From Oscillospiraceae bacterium (GTDB lineage: Bacteria; Bacillota; Clostridia; Oscillospirales; Acutalibacteraceae): a DNA stretch of 36,922 bases. A model generated the notes under the pieces. The model had not been told where the DNA came from and made no database searches. It saw only the letters and a list, made by a program, of their open reading frames with translations. The DNA lies in assembly GCA_015066005.1 (NCBI GenBank), contig SVPF01000002.1, positions 1-36,922 on the forward strand, read 5' to 3'. Numbering within the stretch: the first letter of the stretch is position 1; each line of letters opens with the position of its first letter. Both the position numbers and the translations under genes were made by a program. Positions 15,400-24,178 of this stretch are shown here, piece by piece.

Positions 15400-16023
15400 T
15401 TGTTTAAAAGAATTATTGAAGACGTAAACGCAGTGCGCGAACGCGACCCTGCCGCCCGCAGCTTTTGGGAGGTTTTCTTCCTTTACCCAGGCGTTAAGGC
15501 AATTCGTATGCATCGTCGCGCGCACTTTTACTATAAACACAACTTAAAATTTTTGGCTCGCTTTGTGTCACAGCGTGCGGTTAGAAAAACGGGTATTGAA
15601 ATTCACCCTGGCGCTACCATCGGCCGCCGCCTGGTTATTGACCACGGCGTTGGTATTGTTATTGGTGAAACAACCGAAATCGGTGACGATGTGCTCATTT
15701 ATCAGGGTGTTACCCTTGGCGGTACAGGTAAGGATGTTGGAAAACGCCATCCCACCATTGGTAATAACGTTATGATAAGTGCAGGCGCTAAGGTTTTGGG
15801 CCCGTTTAAAATCGGCGATAATTCCCGCGTGGCCGCAGGTGCTGTGGTTTTAAGCGAGGTTCCGCCAAATTCTACCGTTGTGGGTGTACCTGCAAGGGTA
15901 GTAAAGCAGGACGGCAAGCGTGTTGCGCTTGACCAAATTCACATTCCCGACCCCGTCAAGCAAAAAATGGATGCTTTGGAAGAACGCATTTTATTGCTTG
16001 AAGCAGCTTTAAAGGAGAAATAG
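15400..16023 (+). CDS. cysE: Serine O-acetyltransferase
   Basis: 207 aa. CysE acetylates serine with acetyl-CoA in the first step of cysteine synthesis. After a helical N-terminal part come left-handed beta-helix hexapeptide repeats (about 65-170) with the family signature [27 protein letters not shown] and LGGTGK. The catalytic His is expected in DHGVG. The TTG start at 15400, 6 nt after AGGTG, gives the usual [17 protein letters not shown] beginning; the GTG at 15391 lies in the RBS. It directly precedes cysS with a 4-nt gap, linking cysteine synthesis to its charging on tRNA. Confidence 0.93.
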   Translation: MFKRIIEDVNAVRERDPAARSFWEVFFLYPGVKAIRMHRRAHFYYKHNLKFLARFVSQRAVRKTGIEIHPGATIGRRLVIDHGVGIVIGETTEIGDDVLIYQGVTLGGTGKDVGKRHPTIGNNVMISAGAKVLGPFKIGDNSRVAAGAVVLSEVPPNSTVVGVPARVVKQDGKRVALDQIHIPDPVKQKMDALEERILLLEAALKEK

Positions 16024-16027
16024 TTTT

Positions 16028-17407
16028 ATGAAAATTTTTAACACATTAACCCGTCAAAAAGATGAATTTGTACCCATTAACGAGGGCGAGGTAAAAATTT
16101 ATGCCTGCGGCCCTACCGTTTATAACTATATTCACATCGGTAATGCGCGCCCCCTTTGCGTGTTTGATGTTTTGCGCCGTTATTTTGAATGGCGTGGCTT
16201 CAAGGTGAATTTTGTTCAAAACTTTACCGATATTGATGATAAGCTTATCAATAAAGCAAATGCCGAAGGCATTACCGTGCCCGAGGTGGCAGAACGCTTT
16301 ATAGGCGAATTTTGGACCGATGCTAAGGGTCTTAATGTGCGCGAAGCAACAGTTCATCCCAGAGCTACCGAAAATATTGCTCAAATTCAGGGCATTATTT
16401 CGGAACTTATTGAAAAGGGCTACGCTTATGAGGCCGCAGGCGACGTTTACTACCGCGCTAAAAAGTTCCAAGAATACGGCAAGCTTTCACATCAACCTTT
16501 AGAAGATTTGGAAGCAGGCGCCCGTATTGAAACAGGCGATATTAAGGAAGACCCTATGGACTTTTGTCTTTGGAAGGGCGCAAAGCCCGGTGAGCCCTTT
16601 TGGGAATCTCCTTGGGGCAAGGGTCGTCCCGGCTGGCATATTGAATGCTCGGCAATGGCAGGCAGATACCTTGGCAAAACCATTGACATTCACTGCGGCG
16701 GCTTAGACCTTATTTTCCCCCACCACGAAAACGAAATCGCTCAAAGTGAGGCCGCAAACGGCTGTGACTTTGCGCATTATTGGATGCACAACGGCTTTAT
16801 AAATGTTGACAACCACAAAATGTCAAAGTCCTTAAATAACTTCTTTACCGTTCGTGACGTTGCCGAAAAATACGGCTATGAAGCAATTCGTTACTTCCTT
16901 GTTTCTTCACAGTACAGAAGCCCCATTAACTATTCGGTTGAAATTATCGAGCAGGCCAAAAATTCGCTTGAACGCCTTTACACCTGCCGTGATAATCTTG
17001 ACTTTGCAATTAAAAATGCTGCTGACGGCGGCGAAATCCCTGCATTTATTGAAACCGCAAAGAACGATTTTATAACCGCTATGGAGGATGACCTCAACAC
17101 TGCTGATGCTTTGGCCGCAATTTTCACATTAGTTCGTGAAATTAACACAGCTATTGCAAACGGTTTGGAAAAGAACGGTCTTTTAGCGTGTGCTGATATG
17201 TTTGACCAGCTAACAGGCGTTTTGGGTCTTGTTTACAACCGCAAGGAAGAGGTTTTGGACAGTGACATTCAGGCGCTTATTGATAAACGAAGTGAAGCCA
17301 GAAAGAACCGTGACTTTAAGACGGCCGATGAAATTCGCGATCAGCTTAAAGCAATGGGCATTGTGCTTGAGGACACACCTCGGGGCGTAAAATGGAGCCG
17401 AGCTTAA
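16028..17407 (+). CDS. cysS: Cysteinyl-tRNA synthetase
   Basis: 459 aa, normal length. A class I synthetase: HIGH-type motif HIGN (36-39), KMSKS in NHKMSKSLNNF, and zinc ligands Cys27 (YACGPT), the Cys of WHIECSAM and the His/Glu of FPHHENE. The C-terminal DALR-like helical domain ends KWSRA. AAAGGAG lies 9 nt upstream. No T-box is present before it, because it sits inside an operon right behind cysE. The stop codon overlaps the next ATG by one base. Confidence 0.96.
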   Translation: MKIFNTLTRQKDEFVPINEGEVKIYACGPTVYNYIHIGNARPLCVFDVLRRYFEWRGFKVNFVQNFTDIDDKLINKANAEGITVPEVAERFIGEFWTDAKGLNVREATVHPRATENIAQIQGIISELIEKGYAYEAAGDVYYRAKKFQEYGKLSHQPLEDLEAGARIETGDIKEDPMDFCLWKGAKPGEPFWESPWGKGRPGWHIECSAMAGRYLGKTIDIHCGGLDLIFPHHENEIAQSEAANGCDFAHYWMHNGFINVDNHKMSKSLNNFFTVRDVAEKYGYEAIRYFLVSSQYRSPINYSVEIIEQAKNSLERLYTCRDNLDFAIKNAADGGEIPAFIETAKNDFITAMEDDLNTADALAAIFTLVREINTAIANGLEKNGLLACADMFDQLTGVLGLVYNRKEEVLDSDIQALIDKRSEARKNRDFKTADEIRDQLKAMGIVLEDTPRGVKWSRA

Positions 17408-18129
17408 TGAAATTTGAGCCACTCGGTAACGGCTTTGGTCTTTGGGTGTCTGAAAATCACATTTTCGGAACCGATGCCATTTTGCTCAGCCATTTTGCTA
17501 ACGCTAAAAAAAGCGATAAAATGGTGGACTTAGGCACTGGCTGTGGTATAATTCCGCTTTTAATGCTTAGGGACGGCAATTTGCAAAGTGCTGTCGGTGT
17601 TGATATAAGCGATGAGGCTACCGCTTTGGCCCAAAAAACCAAGGAACAGCTAAATTTGGAAAAATTTACCGTTATAAATGCCGATTTAAAGGATTTAAAG
17701 GGTAAGGTGCAATTTGGGTGTAACACCCTTGTTACCTGTAACCCACCATATAAAGCCAACGGCGCAGGGCTTCAAAACCCAAATGAACGCCACAAGGTTG
17801 CAAGGCATGAGGTTGAGTGCTCTTTAGAGGATATTATTAAGGTATCAGCAAAGCTTTTACAAACTACGGGCAGGCTGTGTATGTGCCACCGCCCTGAAAG
17901 GCTTTGTGAATTACTAAAGCTTATGAGCGATAATAAAATCGAGCCCAAGCGCCTTCGCCTTGTTTGCCAAAGAAAAGGGGAGGAGCCTTGGCTTGTGTTG
18001 GTCGAGGGCAAGCGCTGTGCCAATTCGGGTATGCGCATTGAACCTGTACTTTATGTCGAAGAAAACGGACAATTTTCAGAAGAAATGGTTAAAATTTACG
18101 GAAAGTATAAGGAGGAATATTTGCCTTGA
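17407..18129 (+). CDS. tRNA1(Val) adenine-N6 methyltransferase-like protein
   Basis: 240 aa. It has a TrmN6/YfiC-type Rossmann methyltransferase fold: SAM motif DLGTGCGIIP (41-50), acidic strand end VGVDIS (63-68) and catalytic NPPY (112-115), followed by an unstructured KANGAG substrate loop. Members methylate A37 of tRNA-Val. The N-terminus FGTDAILLSHFA is typical. The ATG at 17407 overlaps the cysS stop by one base with GGAG upstream. Next to rsmI it forms an RNA-modification pair, an order I know from Firmicutes. Confidence 0.88.
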   Translation: MKFEPLGNGFGLWVSENHIFGTDAILLSHFANAKKSDKMVDLGTGCGIIPLLMLRDGNLQSAVGVDISDEATALAQKTKEQLNLEKFTVINADLKDLKGKVQFGCNTLVTCNPPYKANGAGLQNPNERHKVARHEVECSLEDIIKVSAKLLQTTGRLCMCHRPERLCELLKLMSDNKIEPKRLRLVCQRKGEEPWLVLVEGKRCANSGMRIEPVLYVEENGQFSEEMVKIYGKYKEEYLP

Positions 18130-18950
18130 GCGGAAAACTTTATATTGTCGGCACGCCTATAGGCAATTTGTCCGACTTTTCACCCCGTGCCATCGAAACG
18201 CTAAGTAAGGTTGACTTTTTAGCGGTCGAGGACACCCGTGTAACCGTAAAGCTTTTAAATCATTTTAATATAAAAAAAGAAATGCTCGCTTATTACGAGC
18301 ATAATAAAAACAGCAAGGGCAATTTAATAATTACCCGCCTTTTAAATGGTGAAAGCTGTGCGCTTGTGTCGGATGCGGGTATGCCCGCCATTTCCGATCC
18401 GGGTGAAGACTTGGTGCGTCAAGCCTATGAAAACGGCATTGAGGTGGAATCGGTTCCGGGTCCAAGCGCGGTTATAACTGCGCTTGCAATTTCGGGTATG
18501 CCAAGCGGCCGTTTTTGCTTTGAAGGCTTTTTGACTATGAACAAAATCGGCAGGCGTGAGCATCTGGAATCTTTAAAAAACGAAACCAGAACTATGATTT
18601 TTTACGAAGCGCCCCATAAGCTTTGCGCCACTTTACAGGATATGCTTAAATATTTCGGCAACCGCAAAATTGCCATTGTGCGCGAGCTTACAAAGCTTCA
18701 CGAAGGTGTTACACACACCAGTTTAGAGGAAGCGGTTGCGTATTATAACGAAAACGACCCCCGTGGCGAATTTGTGCTTATTGTGTCGGGCGCGGACAAG
18801 CAGCAGGAAAGCTACACTATTGAGGACGCAATAAAAATTGCACAAGGGCTTATAAATGAAGGTCAGTCAACCTCTTCGGCCGCTAAGGAAGCCGCCGCTA
18901 TTACAGGGCATAAAAAGGGCGAAATTTATAAGCGCATTTTAAGCGAGTAA
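18126..18950 (+). CDS. rsmI: 16S rRNA (cytidine-1402 2'-O) methyltransferase
   Basis: 274 aa. A tetrapyrrole-methylase-fold enzyme that methylates C1402 in the ribosomal decoding centre. Signatures are LYIVGTPIGNLSDFSPRA (5-22), AVEDTR, SDAGMPAISDPG and VPGPSAVITAL, followed by FEGFLT and FYEAPHKL. The start is TTG (TTGA overlap with the preceding stop) with AAGGAGG about 10 nt upstream. The C-terminus SSAAKEAAAITGHKKGEIYKR is the usual helical tail. Confidence 0.95.
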   Translation: MSGKLYIVGTPIGNLSDFSPRAIETLSKVDFLAVEDTRVTVKLLNHFNIKKEMLAYYEHNKNSKGNLIITRLLNGESCALVSDAGMPAISDPGEDLVRQAYENGIEVESVPGPSAVITALAISGMPSGRFCFEGFLTMNKIGRREHLESLKNETRTMIFYEAPHKLCATLQDMLKYFGNRKIAIVRELTKLHEGVTHTSLEEAVAYYNENDPRGEFVLIVSGADKQQESYTIEDAIKIAQGLINEGQSTSSAAKEAAAITGHKKGEIYKRILSE

Positions 18951-18966
18951 GGGAAAGGAACGAAAA

Positions 18967-20391
18967 ATGGAAGAAAGAAAAGAATTTGAAGATATAGTTT
19001 CCGATACAGCGTTTAAGAATGGCGCTTTTGTAGATATTTCTTCAGCGAGTGCAGAATATAAAAAGAAAAACTTTCAAAAGAAAAAGCACGGCGTTGCAGG
19101 CTTTTTTCAGCGCTTAGGTAACGGCTGGAAAAATTTGCGCCGTTGGAAAAAGGCGGTTATCATAAGCTGTGTTGCGGTTGTTACGGCCGTTTCAATTGGT
19201 GTTGGCGTATTTTTGGACACCTTCAGCTATGATTATAACCCCGATATAGATAAAAAGCCCCCGCAGGAATTGGGCTTTGAAAATGTTATTGACCAAAGAG
19301 TTGTTAATGTTGCGCTTTTCGGTATAGATTCGCGCAGTAAGGGCTTTAAAGGTAATTCCGACTCGATTATGGTGTTAAGCATTGATACTGAGGCCAAAAC
19401 CGTAAAAATTGTGTCTATCGTGCGTGACACCTTGGTGCCCATTGAACGCAACGGCACTGTAAAATACCGCAAAATTAACACCGCTTACGCTTGGGGCGGA
19501 CCCGAGCTTGCAATTAAAACCATTAACCAAAACTTTGGGCTTGATATTTCGGAATATGCAACCGTAAACTTTAACGGTATGGCCGAAATTATTGATGCTG
19601 TCGGTGGTATTGATGCCGAATTGGTTGCGGGCGAGGTTGTGCCCGTAAGCAAAAGCATTTATGCTTTAAACGGCTGTATTAAGGATGTTTGCGACCGCCT
19701 TAAAATTGACCCCACACCTTATTATATATTAGAGCCCGGCAAGCACCACCTAAACGGTATTCAGGCGGTGGCTTATTCCCGCATTCGTAAAACTAAAAAC
19801 GTTTGGGGCACTAATAATGACTATGGCCGTACCGACCGTCAGCGTTATGTTATGGAGCAGCTTTTCAACAAGGCTTTATCCCTGCCTAAAACCGAATATG
19901 TTAAGCTTGCAAAGGCCTTAATGCCTTACACCCAAACCTCCCTTTCATATACTGAAATTATGGGTCTGGCGTGGGATGTAATGTTAAAGTCACCAACATT
20001 TTCGCAATCCCGCGTGCCGCTTACCGACTATCAAATGCCGGGTAAGAGCATTAAGGGTGTAGGCGACTGCGTTTATTACGACCTTGACTATGCCAAGGAC
20101 CTTTTATATGCATATTTTTATCAGCAAATAACACCCGAGGATTACATCGCGCAAAACGGTGTAAGAAAGAACGACTGGTATGCTCAGGCAATGGGCGGCG
20201 GCACAACATCAACGCCGTCAACACCATCGACGCCTTCCACACCTTCTACGCCCGATACCTCAACCCCTGACGATACTACTAGCGATGAGCAGCAGGGCGG
20301 CACCACCCCTGACGACACCGTAACACCGCCCAAAAACCCCGAGGAAGAGGGCGGCGAAACACCACCCGAAAATCAAGGCGGGGAAGAATAA
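18967..20391 (+). CDS. LytR-CpsA-Psr (LCP) family cell-wall polymer ligase
   Basis: 474 aa. LCP proteins attach teichoic-acid-like or capsular polymers from undecaprenyl carriers to peptidoglycan. The topology is a basic cytoplasmic N-terminus (1-60), one membrane helix (about 62-83) and an outer LCP domain (about 110-350) with ALFGIDSR, NSDSIMVLSID, SIVRDTLV, YSRIRKT and DYGRTDRQR, holding the Asp and Arg residues that bind the polyprenyl pyrophosphate. The last 65 residues are a low-complexity tail of TPS repeats then Asp, Glu, Pro and Gly, probably a flexible wall-spanning region. GGAAC lies upstream of the ATG. It is the last large gene before plsC. Confidence 0.92.
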   Translation: MEERKEFEDIVSDTAFKNGAFVDISSASAEYKKKNFQKKKHGVAGFFQRLGNGWKNLRRWKKAVIISCVAVVTAVSIGVGVFLDTFSYDYNPDIDKKPPQELGFENVIDQRVVNVALFGIDSRSKGFKGNSDSIMVLSIDTEAKTVKIVSIVRDTLVPIERNGTVKYRKINTAYAWGGPELAIKTINQNFGLDISEYATVNFNGMAEIIDAVGGIDAELVAGEVVPVSKSIYALNGCIKDVCDRLKIDPTPYYILEPGKHHLNGIQAVAYSRIRKTKNVWGTNNDYGRTDRQRYVMEQLFNKALSLPKTEYVKLAKALMPYTQTSLSYTEIMGLAWDVMLKSPTFSQSRVPLTDYQMPGKSIKGVGDCVYYDLDYAKDLLYAYFYQQITPEDYIAQNGVRKNDWYAQAMGGGTTSTPSTPSTPSTPSTPDTSTPDDTTSDEQQGGTTPDDTVTPPKNPEEEGGETPPENQGGEE

Positions 20392-20393
20392 TT

Positions 20394-20570
20394 ATGAAAA
20401 GTAATTGCGAAAACTGTTCAAACTATATTTACGATGATGAGGACGATTGCTATTATTGCAACGTTAATTTGGATGAGGATGAAATGCAGCGGTTTTTAAC
20501 CTCGCCCAAGTTTGAATGTCCCTATTTTAATTTTTACGACGAATATTCAATTGTTCGTAAGCAAAATTAG
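20394..20570 (+). CDS. Small Cys-rich acidic protein (DUF6472-like)
   Basis: 58 aa. It has two CxxC pairs (Cys5-Cys8, Cys19-Cys22) plus Cys42, and a very acidic middle (DDEDD, DEDE), ending YSIVRKQN. This is a probable zinc-ribbon-like small protein. From memory it matches the family named DUF6472, found in Clostridia, but I cannot verify that. The ATG is 3 nt after the LCP stop and the stop is 9 nt before plsC, so it is cotranscribed. Its function is unknown. Confidence 0.78.
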   Translation: MKSNCENCSNYIYDDEDDCYYCNVNLDEDEMQRFLTSPKFECPYFNFYDEYSIVRKQN

Positions 20571-20579
20571 AGGTATAAA

Positions 20580-21410
20580 ATGGTTTATTTTTATTTAATT
20601 GCCGCAGGCGCATTGTTGCCTATACTTAATAACTTTTTCCCCATTTTTGAAAAGGGCTATTCCTGGTGGCTGGCACCGATTTTATACGTAGTGTTTCTAT
20701 TTGGCTTAATGTTAATTCAAATTGGGCTTATGTTTTTGGTGTTTGCTGTAGTCAGCCCAAATTCAACATCAAAAAGGGCAACAAAATTTTATCGCTTTAT
20801 GGTAAAATACAGCTTGCCGCTTATAATTTGGCTTGCAAAGGTTAAAATTAACGTTACAGGTATCGACCCCGATGATGTACCAAAGGACCGCAAAATGCTG
20901 TTTGTTTGTAACCACCAGCACGATTTTGACCCCGCGGTAATCTTTTCGGTTTTTCCCGATAACGAAATTGGCTTTATCGGCAAAAAGGATATTATTAAAA
21001 AGCTGCCCTTTATAGCCAAAATAATGAAGCTGCTCGGCGGCTTGTTTATCGACCGCGAAAACGACCGCGAAGCCGCAAAAACCATTATTGAAGCCACACG
21101 CATTTTAAAGGAGGAAAAATCTTCCATTGGGCTTTTCCCCGAAGGCTACACAAGCAAAACCTGCGAGCTTCTACCATTTAGAAACGGTGGCTTTAAAATG
21201 GCCTTAAAGGCTAAGGTGCCGATTGTTGTTTGTGTAATTAACAACACCCGCGCAATACCTAAGCGTATGTGCCGCCTTACCACCAAGGTTGATTTTAAAA
21301 TCGTTGATGTTATCTACCCCGAAGCTTTCGAGGGTATGAACACGGCCGAGATTGGTGATATGATTCACGAAAAAATGGAAAACGCATATAACGAAATCAG
21401 AAATAGGTAA
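20580..21410 (+). CDS. plsC: 1-acyl-sn-glycerol-3-phosphate acyltransferase family protein
   Basis: 276 aa. The PlsC acyltransferase domain (about 95-260) has the Hx4D motif NHQHDFD (His112, Asp117), GGLFIDREN (block II-like) and FPEG (186-189). One or two membrane helices fill the N-terminus (about 1-20, 30-58). The reaction is acylation of lysophosphatidic acid to phosphatidic acid at the membrane, or of a related lipid; the exact acceptor is not certain. AGAGG lies 6 nt before the ATG. It ends the long plus-strand run and is followed by a terminator. Confidence 0.88.
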   Translation: MVYFYLIAAGALLPILNNFFPIFEKGYSWWLAPILYVVFLFGLMLIQIGLMFLVFAVVSPNSTSKRATKFYRFMVKYSLPLIIWLAKVKINVTGIDPDDVPKDRKMLFVCNHQHDFDPAVIFSVFPDNEIGFIGKKDIIKKLPFIAKIMKLLGGLFIDRENDREAAKTIIEATRILKEEKSSIGLFPEGYTSKTCELLPFRNGGFKMALKAKVPIVVCVINNTRAIPKRMCRLTTKVDFKIVDVIYPEAFEGMNTAEIGDMIHEKMENAYNEIRNR

Positions 21411-21417
21411 AATTTAA

Positions 21418-21447
21418 GACCTTGAAGCAAACGCTTCAAGGTCTTTT
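21418..21447 (+). terminator. Terminator of the 6.4-21.4 kb run
   Basis: A perfect 11-bp stem GACCTTGAAGC/GCTTCAAGGTC with an AAAC loop and TTTT. It ends about 20 bp before the displaced GH13 3'-end copy. Confidence 0.9.
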
Positions 21448-21463
21448 CTAAACATCAAGGTTA

Positions 21464-21535
21464 TTTTTGATTTTTAATTACTAAAATCGTGTAACCAAAG
21501 GGTTCAAGTGTCTCCCTTGTCACAGTTAAAAAGGT
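21464..21535 (-). pseudogene. Detached 3' end of a GH13 gene (att-like direct repeat, distal copy)
   Basis: On the minus strand this reads TLEPFGYTILVIKNQK then stop, nearly the same as the last 14 residues (LEPFGYTILVIKNQ) of the GH13 enzyme at 24527. At DNA level 21467-21513 matches 24529-24575 with about four mismatches. Inside the shared coding part the changes ATA to ATT and TTG to TTA are silent. Upstream of the match the similarity fades. It is either the original gene end displaced by an insertion or a remnant of a second GH13 gene. Confidence 0.75.
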
Positions 21536-21613
21536 TTGAACTTTATTATTGCATATATATTGTTTCTATGATAATATATTTATAGTAAAATTCTAAAGGG
21601 CAGGTGTAAAATT

Positions 21614-21745
21614 GTGAAAGAAAACGATAAGGAGTTATTGATTCTGGCTAATATTGAAAAAGACTTAAAACAAATATATAAAAATGCCGGTTCATTTTAT
21701 ATAACACTAACTGTCCCCGTGTCTCTTTTTAAGTTGCATTTTTAA
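21614..21745 (+). CDS. Possible truncated 43-aa protein
   Basis: An open frame starting GTG, preceded by GGCAGGTG, encodes KENDKELLILANIEKDLKQ and a short hydrophobic end (SFYITLTVPVSLFK). It has a plausible helical start and then stops in a T-rich stretch, like the left-over N-terminus of a longer protein. No family is recognised. It lies inside the AT-rich island. Confidence 0.35.
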   Translation: MKENDKELLILANIEKDLKQIYKNAGSFYITLTVPVSLFKLHF

Positions 21746-21786
21746 CCATGTTATAATGTTAATAAAATTATTTGCGAGGTATAAAT

Positions 21787-22506
21787 ATGAAAACAATAAT
21801 AATTTTCCTTATGATTTTTCTAATATCTTTTTCTTTTAATGGTTGTATTAAAACTAATATCACTTCCCCCAATAACGATATTCAAGAAAGCGAAATAACA
21901 AACGAAGGTGGGAATGCAATGCCATATCAAGAATATGATAATATCTTACTTTCAGTATTGAACAATGAAAAGCCGTTTATTAATGCAAAAGATGAAACGG
22001 TTTACCTAAAAAATTATAAACCGCTTTCTAAATATCCCGAAGATACTGATTATTTCGAAAGAGAAAATGTTTTTGTGCCCAGCAAGTATGCTTTTGTGGA
22101 TTTAGATAAAGACGGTCAAAATGAGCTTGTGATTTCAGAACTCCCCAATGGCGATACTTATCTAATTCTACATAAATTAAATGATAAAGTTTACGGCTAT
22201 AGCTTATACGTTCGTTGGTTTGAGGAATTGAAAGTAGATGGAACTTTTTTGAGCTCGGGCGGTGCGTTTTCGCATAATTATAACAATATAAGTTTTGACG
22301 GAAACAAATATAATATCTCAACCTTTGCAAAATTTGATTTTGTAGGTGATGAAGAAAAGCCCTCATCTAACAAATATGGTTTTGAGCCTAATTATGATAA
22401 GTCAGTATTTGAAATAGATGGTAAAAAAGTTTCTTTTAAAGAAATTGTAGAATTTGAAGAAGAATGGGAAAATCGCCCAGAGGTTGATTGGATAAAGTTA
22501 AAATAA
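21787..22506 (+). CDS. Putative lipoprotein of the island
   Basis: 239 aa. The signal peptide ends in FNGC with Cys20 as the lipid site, so it is anchored outside the membrane. One calcium-loop-like sequence DLDKDGQNELVI (about residues 103-114) is followed by beta-rich sequence (YLILHKLNDKVYGYSLY). The rest is acidic with no recognisable catalytic motif. GCGAGG lies 7 nt before the ATG; an upstream in-frame start at 21772 lacks an RBS. A TATAAT at 21752-21757 may be its -10, but the -35 is poor. Codon use is visibly more A/T-ending than in the flanking core genes. Confidence 0.72.
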   Translation: MKTIIIFLMIFLISFSFNGCIKTNITSPNNDIQESEITNEGGNAMPYQEYDNILLSVLNNEKPFINAKDETVYLKNYKPLSKYPEDTDYFERENVFVPSKYAFVDLDKDGQNELVISELPNGDTYLILHKLNDKVYGYSLYVRWFEELKVDGTFLSSGGAFSHNYNNISFDGNKYNISTFAKFDFVGDEEKPSSNKYGFEPNYDKSVFEIDGKKVSFKEIVEFEEEWENRPEVDWIKLK

Positions 22507-22570
22507 CTAAAACTTTTTTCTTCAATCAATCTGTTTTGAACCACGCAACAATCGCATGTTTTTTGTTATG

Positions 22571-22607
22571 CAAAAACGCAGGCCAGTTGTAAAACTGACC
22601 TGCGTTT
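22571..22607 (-). terminator. Terminator of the lysozyme gene
   Basis: A 15-bp stem (AAACGCAGG..CAGTT, 22574-22588 with 22593-22607) has one U-G wobble on the minus-strand RNA and a C-A mismatch on the other strand, followed on the minus side by GTTTTTG. It lies 4 nt after the lysozyme stop, so it serves the minus strand. Confidence 0.85.
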
Positions 22608-22611
22608 ATTA

Positions 22612-23490
22612 TTAAATTATGAAATTATACCAATAATTTGAATTACTTATTCTTTCTTCCAATTCAGGTACTCCAGGGTTTTCATAATTTCTCATAAAGA
22701 CTTCTGTGAGCCAAGCTATAGACGCATTTGACTGTGTAAATTGCTTAAAGGTCATACCAGAATTTGCTCTATCAAGCCACTGTTCACTATTATTTTCAAC
22801 TTCATAAAGAATACGTTGCAATTGATTGTAAATATTTTCCTTTGTCCATCCTTTTGATAGCGCCCAATTAATATATTTTGTCGCTGGTGTCCATTGTGTT
22901 AGCCCATAACCACCACTCATGTTATTTTCGCGGAGACCTTGCCAAAGACCGGGGTTTATGTGGCTTTCTCTTTCCATATTTCCAAGTAGCGCACAAATAG
23001 CTTTCTTTGTCCATCCATAACATCTTAAATAATCATAAATACATTGTGCGTTCACAGCCATTTCTGCTTTGCTTAAGTATCGATTGCAACAATAAACCCA
23101 TTCTGTAGATGTTTCGTGAATATCTGTAAAGTATTTAAGGTCAGAAACAGCCCTAGCAGGTGTCTTATCATTTAAAGTTATAACCGTTTCGGTTTGAGTT
23201 GATGTTTCTTCTTCATCATCAGCGGAAAACACTACAATTTTGCTTTCATTAATTCCTATCGTGGCTATACCAAGATTAGTGTTTTTTATTGCCTCCTCTA
23301 AGGTACACTCTCTCCAACCCATATAATTATTAGTTGAAAAGATATCATATACCTCTCTAATAGTGCCGTGCGGAAGGGATACTCCCATATTGTTAAATAT
23401 AGTTCTTACCACTTCAAGAGAATCGACCTTATCTTTGCAATCATATTGCAAAGAATGCTCAATAATGTTATTGTATTGTTTTTTATTCAT
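22612..23490 (-). CDS. Phage-tail-type lysozyme with an extra N-terminal domain
   Basis: 292 aa. The C-terminal half (about 145-285) matches the phage tail lysozyme fold: helix ICALLGNMERESHINPGLWQ with probable catalytic Glu175, then GGYGLTQWTPATKY. It should cleave peptidoglycan glycan strands. The N-terminal part (about 1-95), GTIREVYDIF..GWRECTLEEAIKN..GIATIGINESKIVVFS, resembles the His-less cysteine-peptidase-like domains found in phage endolysins and is probably not catalytic; a D/E/T-rich linker (91-110) joins them. There is no signal peptide, so release needs a partner. GGAGG lies 7 nt before the ATG, and the stop is followed by a terminator. The gene lies 13 nt behind the DUF1906 gene in one unit. 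Confidence 0.8.
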   Translation of the reverse strand: MNKKQYNNIIEHSLQYDCKDKVDSLEVVRTIFNNMGVSLPHGTIREVYDIFSTNNYMGWRECTLEEAIKNTNLGIATIGINESKIVVFSADDEEETSTQTETVITLNDKTPARAVSDLKYFTDIHETSTEWVYCCNRYLSKAEMAVNAQCIYDYLRCYGWTKKAICALLGNMERESHINPGLWQGLRENNMSGGYGLTQWTPATKYINWALSKGWTKENIYNQLQRILYEVENNSEQWLDRANSGMTFKQFTQSNASIAWLTEVFMRNYENPGVPELEERISNSNYWYNFII

Positions 23491-23503
23491 TTTCACACCT
23501 CCT

Positions 23504-24178
23504 TTACCATAAACTCACAAGAACTTTTTCATCTTTGGCATAAACATTATTAACTTTGATTTTGTCAAATATTGTTTCGCCACAAAACCAAAATGACATA
23601 TCATCAATTTCTAGGTCTGATGGACAAAATGGCGACCACTTTGTGGGAGTTTCATCAATCGCCGGTTCGGTAGCTGCAAATATAGCATCAAAATAATTCA
23701 TGTTTTTTGTGGCGTTTACAAAGTGACCGGTTTGTCGATTAAAAGCAAAATTCTTACTAGAATCTGTGTTGCCAATAAATCCAGCAATGAAACCTTTTGC
23801 TTTTATTGCACTTGCAAAAGAAATCATCCAATTATGGTTTATACTCCAATCAGCTTTAATCTCTGCGAACAAAACAATCCCTTCGTTCACAGGAACACCT
23901 AATTCTAACGCAGCATTAACCACACGTTCAGCAGACAATACTCCGCTCATAGATGAAATTTCTTTTTCGGTAAAGTCGTTGTATATCAAACCGATTTTGC
24001 AACCTTTCGCCTTTAAGAACTCAATTTCCTCGGCAGTGATTTTATCTTCACCGCTAAGCATCCTCATGCAAAATGCAGGATAGCAATTTTTTCTTACTAC
24101 CCATTCGTATAAAGTGTGACCATTTTTGAGTTTTTTATTAATTGGTGTAGCTGAACTAACACCGAAAATAGTTTTCAT
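23504..24178 (-). CDS. DUF1906 (Rv2525c-like) glycoside-hydrolase-like protein
   Basis: 224 aa. It looks like a TIM-barrel, GH25-related domain of the DUF1906 family: FGVSSATPINK near the start, YPAFCMRML, ITAEEIEFLKAKGCKIGLIYND, AALELGVPVNEGIVLFAEIKADW (family acidic strand), and FIAGFIGNTD. Members are found in phage lysis modules and in cell-wall proteins, and may bind or cut peptidoglycan. No signal peptide is present. GGAGG lies 8 nt before the ATG. It is the first gene of a two-gene lysin-like unit with the lysozyme downstream; no holin is visible. Confidence 0.75.
   Translation of the reverse strand: MKTIFGVSSATPINKKLKNGHTLYEWVVRKNCYPAFCMRMLSGEDKITAEEIEFLKAKGCKIGLIYNDFTEKEISSMSGVLSAERVVNAALELGVPVNEGIVLFAEIKADWSINHNWMISFASAIKAKGFIAGFIGNTDSSKNFAFNRQTGHFVNATKNMNYFDAIFAATEPAIDETPTKWSPFCPSDLEIDDMSFWFCGETIFDKIKVNNVYAKDEKVLVSLW

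Noticed and set aside
16028-16060. T-box or riboswitch ahead of cysS
   Set aside because: Only a 4-nt gap separates cysE and cysS, and nothing T-box-like precedes cysE either.
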